Positions 58,111 through 64,000 of a stretch of DNA of 64,000 bases are shown in pieces. How positions within the stretch are numbered: the stretch's first letter is position 1; each line of letters starts with the position of its first letter. The stretch is from Phlegmacium glaucopus (Eukaryota > Basidiomycota > Agaricomycetes > Agaricales > Cortinariaceae). The stretch covers positions 645,394 through 709,393 of the forward strand of contig MU130695.1 in the NCBI GenBank assembly GCA_015039465.1. Direction: 5' to 3'. Under the pieces are notes generated by a model, which was not told the DNA's origin, ran no database searches, and saw only the letters and a program-made list of their open reading frames with translations. A program made the translations under genes and the position numbers.

Positions 58111-59716
58111 AATCATTGTTAGTGATTATAGCCTAGACTGCTTGAGGAGCAATGAAGACTACAAAGACAACCAGAGAGTGTTGGACCAGTCTTTAGATCA
58201 AAGGACTCCCTGTTATTCGTTTAGGGAAGGCTTAGCCTGTGACTTGTAACACACAACAGAAGGGAGAGAGTAGAAGACAAGGAGGATGAGGATGAAGACA
58301 AATTTAGAGGTGACTGAGATAGAGGAGGAAGGATGAGGATGATCAAGAGAGAGTCTTCTGTAAGACTATAGCAGTAGACAGTATGGATAGATTGACAGTT
58401 AAAGGCAGAAAAAGCGAACTTGAGGGAGGAATTCACTGGAATTCCACTGAGATGATGAAAGTGGGGGGGTAAGAATGAATTGAACTGAACTACCTATCCT
58501 GGTACAAAAGAGCAGTATTTATACCTAAGGATGAGGCTATGTAAAACAATAAAAAGAAAAGAAGTACGCGCTGTCAAAGGAAGAAAGATAAAGAGGGGAC
58601 AGCTGCGAGAAGAAAAGAACAATGGAAAAGAAGAAGGAACAATAAAAAAATCTGTACAAGTGTCAAAGTGCGAGAGAAAAGAAAAGAAGGCAGTGTACAC
58701 AGTCCAATAGCAAAAATATATCTACTCCATAGGCGTGTGGTCATGTCAAAAATGTGAAAGGTCCTGAGTCAACACTTGAAAGGCGCAGCCTTGTTCCCGA
58801 GAAAACACTACTTGCCCATGGTCCCATGTCGCGCAGCCTTGATAACACTTGACACTCTGCGAGAATAATCCTCTGCTGCTGATTCATCTGCAATTCCTGC
58901 TTAGTCGCGATCCTCCTGGACTTCCTAAATTGTCATAAAGAGGGTGGGAAGGCTTTGGGTATCGCGTGAATGATGGTTTTGGCAGTGAATGATAAGATAA
59001 GAGGTAGATGAGTGAGGATAGGGGACTGAGTGTGATCCAGGAGCGAGGTATGGCAAGATAGATAGCTGAAGCGAAGACTTGTGGGTCCATAGCCACAAGT
59101 GACAACAACGATGACAAAGCCTTTGACATAATGGGAGATGTAGCTGATGCGTCCATAAACGGGCCGTTCTTGAAATGATGGGCCATAGATGCGATCAAAC
59201 GCGAGCCGATGACCGATGTGAATATTAGATTGATCGCTTTGTTGTATCACTAGCCAAGGGACAAACGGATGGTAGATGTTAAGGAGCATGTCGATAGTGT
59301 AAATGATAGACAACATAGTGGAAGACATTGAGGATATGATGAGCGATGAGGATGTTATCGTTGAACGAATGGTTTTGTTGACCAGGAACGCGATTCAGGG
59401 CCGCTTCCAAAATAGGTAAGCAAATTCAAAGTCCGCTTATTTTCATGATGGCGACTTTTAAGCTTTCTTCTCATGCTACCAATCAGTATTGGTGCGCGAC
59501 AACGCCATTTAGGAACGATGTCCTCAAATGCATCTTTATACCTCTCAGTCATTGGGTAGCCATTCATCCAATCTTCCTCATCCGTTGCTGGAGTTTAAGG
59601 TTCAAAATTGACGGTATCTATTAGAAATATAAAAAGCTCACAATCATATTGTTTGGTCTACAGATGAATTTTCATCATTAGCGTGGATATGAATTTTAAA
59701 TAAAATAATTACACAC
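58111..59716. other. Intergenic, purine/pyrimidine-skewed, no supported gene
   Basis: 58240-58480 and 58540-58690 are purine-rich on the plus strand and give spurious Ser/Leu/Phe-rich minus ORFs; they may be the promoter area of the remnant to the left. ORFs at 58884-59567 overlap in several frames without motifs. Confidence 0.4.
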
Positions 59717-60178
59717 TCATTTTTCAAATAACAGCCAAGAGAATTTTAATGCTTTTTTTTTGTCATCCCAGACAACAAAATAGTTAGGGTTAGGGCCATC
59801 TGTGACTGCCTTGTTTTGAAGGGTCTCAATGTGTTTCATTCCGAGCTCGAAATCCGCATTGAGTTCTGGGTACATCGTTGGCAAAACAATTTGAAATAGT
59901 ACTTTTGATGTTTCCAACGTGGAATGTTCAAAAGTGGGATTGAAATTCCCATGTGGTTCTACAAAGAGTCGAAGGGGAGATACAGTGCCCATGACTGCGC
60001 ATGTCGCTCAAGTAGAAGGTCCATCATTCAGGTTGCTCAGTGTATTCATGAGGTCATTCATGTTTCCTGTTTTCAACCACATGATGTTAGACATGAAATT
60101 GGGGGAGCCAACATAAGTTGCGCCATCGTAATCTTGGTGGTTTTGTATGATCAATTTCTTTCTGTCGATGCAATTTTA
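59717..60178 (-). pseudogene. Unidentified decayed ORF, minus strand
   Basis: An open minus frame with one TGA at 60008-60010 (DGPST-x-ATCAVMGTVSPL). It encodes YDGATYVGSPNFMSNIMWLK upstream and, downstream, VLPTMYPELNADFELGMKHI, ending SWLLFEK. Composition is protein-like, but I recognise no domain. A further minus frame at about 60220-60330 (DGITFADFNSDDN) may be another exon. Confidence 0.4.
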
Positions 60179-60333
60179 GATGTTTTAGATTACATTTTCT
60201 GTAAGGCTTATTGATCACATTGTTTGATCCCATCAAATTCATGGAGTTGACCGGAATGTCTCAGACAGCAATTGTCATCACTGTTAAAGTCGGCGAATGT
60301 GATTCCATCATAGGCATTTAAAGCAGTAATTGC

Positions 60334-62929
60334 TGAGTAACATCTCTGAAACGTTGAGGGATGTGTGCGTGGTTTTCAAAGTTTCATCGATCTTGGAGGT
60401 TTGGGAATGTTCTGGGGAGACACTTGCGTCTTGGAGACAGCAGGGTCTTTATTTTCACTTTTATCCTGACAACAACCCTCGAAGGATTCATCTCAACGTA
60501 TCCAGATGTTTCTCTCGCCCATGCAGATTATGGCTGTTATTTTCATCTCGGGCATCCAAATTTAATGTTTTCATCTCCAATGCAACGATTTCAGTCATAT
60601 ATCGATATAGAGGGAAAGCCTTATTGATTCATGGTGATTGGACAGCTGATGTCTTACAAGGTGATGGAGAGCTCGGTATGTGTGTAATTAATTGCATGTA
60701 AAATTTTGAATTTTCAATGTCATTTTTAGTTTGGGCATCATCTAATGGTCAAGCTTTGGCAATGTGATTGCCCTAATCATTCTAGTTTTGGAGATACATT
60801 TTGAGAGCAAATGGATACTCTCCGAGAAATTGAAGGCGACGATAAAAGAATTGGCGGCATAAAAAGACAGGTATCATTTATAATTTTTTGTTTAAATGTT
60901 TCAATGAATAAGTTGATTGTGAACATAGTATGTACATTGGCATACTCCAAGCAATCAGTTGATCTTGAAGACATGCAGTGACTATGATTTGTTGAATTGT
61001 TTGCTGTCGCCATTGGATGTTGGTTTGTTGGTATTAGTGGTGGCAGAGCTCCGGTGTGTAGATGTTAGTAGCGGCTTGTTAAAATTTGATAGGGTGAGTA
61101 GGGGTTTTTTTTTTTGGATGCGAAGGACTTTTGTTAATGACGTGTGGCAGACATATTGGATTGAGGCTTATATGTTTCATATGTTTGCAACCATGGATTG
61201 TTTCAATGATGAGCTCGTAAAAGACCTCATTAATCATTTGGGTAGTTTACAGCAGATTGCAATGTTAAGAGAATGATTTGCACTATTCTGAATATATCAA
61301 TATTTTGATTGTAATTTTAAACAATATGTTGTTATGATGCATCCGATTTGTGTTAAAAACAAAATCTTTATTGTCAACTTGGGGGAAAACACAGGACGAG
61401 TGATCTCCATGTCTGATGTGATGAAACTTGACAATGGGAAGTATACATTCCACGATTTTCCAATGTGCAGGTTTTGAGTGTGGTTCAAATGCAGCTGGAT
61501 TGGAGGATGTATTTTCACATTAGATGGCAGGTTTGTTTGTAGACAGCTCTCGAAATGGGTGTTTGACATAATTTGAATGGGATGCAATCATCAATGACGT
61601 GCTGAATGGAGATCAGTCGGTTGATGGTAATCAATAGGATCAGGGCTAGTGCGAGGATGAGATGTATGCACTTGTGCAGTATGAAGGTTTCAGATGGTTT
61701 ATTAGAATCGATGACAATTTTCGAGTTTTAATAATAATTGCTTTTGGTAATGTGGGGTTTAAATCCCATAGATTGTTTCAGAACGGGATGGAGAGAAGAT
61801 TTCAGATTTCTGTGATGTAATATGCATACTTTTTGATGCCAACGAAGGAGAGAGGTGAATCCCATATACAATGCTACGTGAAATAGTGTTTGAAGAAAGG
61901 TGAGCCGTCAATTGGTGGGCAACACGGGACAGATGTTCACTTTGTGCAAAAGTGACACTTTAGTTCACTGGACGTTCAAGGATGGGGTGTCGGTCCATGA
62001 AGAGCTAGAAAACATCGAAATTAGTAAAATTAGAGTGGTAGGGAGGTCTAAGGATTGAACCAATAGCTTAGAGCATTGACTTTGTGTTGCTGCACGTGAC
62101 AAGAGAAGCTATCAGTGCACATAACCACTAAGCCAAAAGGTGTACACCCATTTTGTTACTCTTTGATTCTTAATCACTCCTGGTTCAGCAACCGAGGAGT
62201 CCATGATGTATGCATGATGCTATCACATGACCCCGATCCAACCAGTATCAGGTGGGGTTACGCCTCACAACATGGGGAGCAGCTTCCCAGCCCGCTGTGA
62301 CATGGGGCAACCATTGATGCGCTGATTGCAATGACTACCGACATAATGCTGCACGAATGCAGACTACTCGTGATTGACTCTGTGCATAGCTATCACCTCC
62401 TTCCTTAAGCACCCAGTCGGCAGTCTCTGAAGACAGTGCCAAAAACAGTGAACAAAGTATGCAATCAGCAGAGTAAAACCAAATGGACAGCAATCACTTC
62501 ACAAGGAAGGTTATATCAATTTATTGCCTTGTCCGATGAAGACACGCAACGGGAGATGCGAGGGACAGTGCAGTCATTGGTAGGTAGAAACAAAGCAGGG
62601 TCAACGTCGACAGGTACGGTTTCCACCACGGATTCATCCAGTGGTCCGAGTCAAGCAGGCATGGTGGAGACCTCCATATTGGAAACTGTCAGAGGTCGTA
62701 GAACGTCCATTAGTTTCACCAGGTTCTGGATGAGTTTGATCCACAAGTAGGGTTTGCCATTGATGAATTTTGGGGACAAATGAAATACACAGGGAAGGAA
62801 CTGTTCAGCATACACCTTCATTTTTTGACGGGCAAAGCATAGATGAGGTCTTGCATCTATATTCGCTCGCAAATCTTAAGAAAACCTGTCAACAATTTTT
62901 ATGCGGAATAAGAGGTTCGATGTGATGCA
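60334..62929. other. Degenerate AT-rich region, ORF fragments without identity
   Basis: Short protein-like fragments occur on both strands (60361-60627 plus, 60959-61276 plus, 61297-61587 minus, 62436-62750 plus). None shows a known motif and none can be chained. It probably consists of old mobile-element debris between the relic at 59717 and the Helitron-type relic. Confidence 0.35.
62044..62138 (-). repeat. tRNA-like / SINE-like sequence with A and B boxes
   Basis: On the minus strand, TTGGCTTAGTGG (62136-62125) matches an RNA polymerase III A box and GGTTCAATCC (62061-62052) a B box. They are about 75 nt apart, longer than in a plain tRNA. The stems do not fold well, so it is not called as a tRNA gene. 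Confidence 0.3.
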
Positions 62930-64000
62930 ATGTACCTGACTATAAGTCAAGCACCTACCCCAATTCAAGAAGCAATACGTCGGTCTGTGATTGCCAGTAT
63001 CCAAATGGGTGACCGCATGTATTCTCGTAGAGGCGGTTTAGCTGAACACAACCAGAAAACCATCCAACAAGCCGGACAACTTTCAAATGAAGGTGGCGAC
63101 TGGGTGGAGGAAACAAGTGAAAATAGTGGAATCCCTCAAATCTTATGCCAGAATGAATTTATGAAAGCGGCTTCCAAAGAAGGAGTGGAGAGCGCAATAG
63201 CAGAATTCATAGATCGTACAAACAATGCAGCACTTGCAACTGGGGTTTGTGCGGTTTGTGCTCGTGAAATAGGTGTGAAAGATATGGCAATACACCGGCT
63301 GGACTCTATTCCCAATCACCATCATTTAACCCCTACGGAACGTCACCCATGTCATCATATTTTTAATGGGATGTTGCTTCATCCACATGGGGTTAATAGT
63401 GATGAGGACGCAAACATGTGTTTGGACTGTACAAGGGCTCTGAACGCAGACAAGACGCCAATGTTCACACTTGCGAATGGATTGTGGATAGGTGACATTC
63501 CACACGAATTGGAGGTTTTGACATTGCTGGAAAGAATTCTCATAGCAAAATTTTTCCCTGCCGCATATATTATCAAACTCTATCCAAAAAAGACAGGCGC
63601 CTGCCGATGGGATAACTGTCAGATGTACAGCAGATTGAGGGGAAATGTGTCGACGTATTGACTGCACCAATCCCAAATTTCAACTATGATTGATGACACC
63701 GTTATGCTGCAAGGAGCGGAGGTGCTTGCAGCGACCATAGGCATCACTTTCATTGGACCCAAAAACCTTCCCGAGAAGACTTTGCCCAATATGTTTAAAG
63801 TTTGAAGAGGTTGCGTGAAGAGTGTGTTGGAATGGCTAAAAGAAAATAACCCACTTTATGAAGATATCACGATATCAATGTCAAGACTTGGACAATTACC
63901 AGAGGACAACATACCTTATGAGTTGTTGGCGAGGGCAAAATGCTTGACAGACGTCACCACACTGTATGCCGAGCAGGAAGGATACGTGCCATCTCAAGAG
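62930..64000 (+). pseudogene. DUF6570 / Helitron-type helicase relic (runs off the right edge)
   Basis: The open frame 62930-63661 encodes CAVCAREIGVKD, a CLDCTRAL Cys pair and FTLANGLWIGDIPHELEVLT, then ILIAKFFPAAYIIKLYPKK and GNVSTY. This is the DUF6570 region found at the N-terminus of Helitron Rep-helicase proteins of agaricomycetes. The same frame continues through TGA at 63659-63661 and 63803-63805 with GAEVLAATIGITFIGPKNLP, VLEWLKENNPLYEDI and VTTLYAEQEGYVPSQE to the window end. Known relatives have Arg at both stops (STYR, FRVRR). No Helitron end (TC..CTRR) can be judged inside this window. Confidence 0.7.

Overview
The window looks like nuclear DNA of a basidiomycete fungus, probably an agaricomycete. 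Reasons: genes are split by short GT-AG introns (mostly 42-94 bp), there are two STAND/NLR-type receptors with highly repetitive C-termini, a UstYa-like (DUF3328) gene, a decayed basidiomycete-type seven-helix membrane protein, a chromovirus (Ty3/gypsy) retrotransposon, RecQ-like and Helitron-type relics and hAT-like elements. No species assignment is attempted. Gene models were built by eye from reading frames, splice sites and family motifs.

Layout. 1-2641: 3' part of a WD40-repeat NLR-type gene running in from the left. 2642-5374: no convincing gene. 5375-9030: a compact locus with an intact five-exon UstYa-like gene (minus strand) and, divergently, two tandemly duplicated three-exon genes for 77- and 76-residue secreted peptides with dibasic sites and an internal repeat. 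This is a candidate ribosomal-peptide (RiPP) cluster and the most interesting item here. 9031-16001: no convincing gene. 16002-20002: two minus-strand housekeeping-type genes, a C2HC zinc-finger protein and an MKT1-like protein (8 exons, 763 aa). 20003-33280: a 13-kb stretch where I find no supportable gene. 33281-35771: a three-exon, low-complexity conserved fungal protein. 36613-37733: a decayed seven-helix membrane protein gene. 38886-43912: a six-exon NB-ARC/TPR NLR (1585 aa) with 22 near-identical 42-residue TPR units.

44058-64000 is a graveyard of mobile DNA with readable nesting: a truncated LTR, a decayed unknown ORF, a decayed T4 Rnl1-like RNA ligase, a 2.4-kb hAT-like non-autonomous element (8-bp target duplication) that carries a foldback and a solo LTR, then a RecQ-like helicase pseudogene split by a 6.7-kb chromovirus (5-bp target duplication). 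The chromovirus was itself hit by an hAT-like MITE in the integrase and by a solo LTR of its own family next to the chromodomain. Further right are hypothetical ORF remnants and a decayed DUF6570/Helitron-type helicase that runs off the right edge. Across these relics the in-frame stops are very largely TGA, several at positions where the families have arginine. This suggests CGA-to-TGA decay, as expected from deamination of methylated CpG.

The two receptors at either side probably serve non-self recognition. The UstYa plus precursor locus could make a modified secreted peptide. The right third documents silencing and mutation of transposons.
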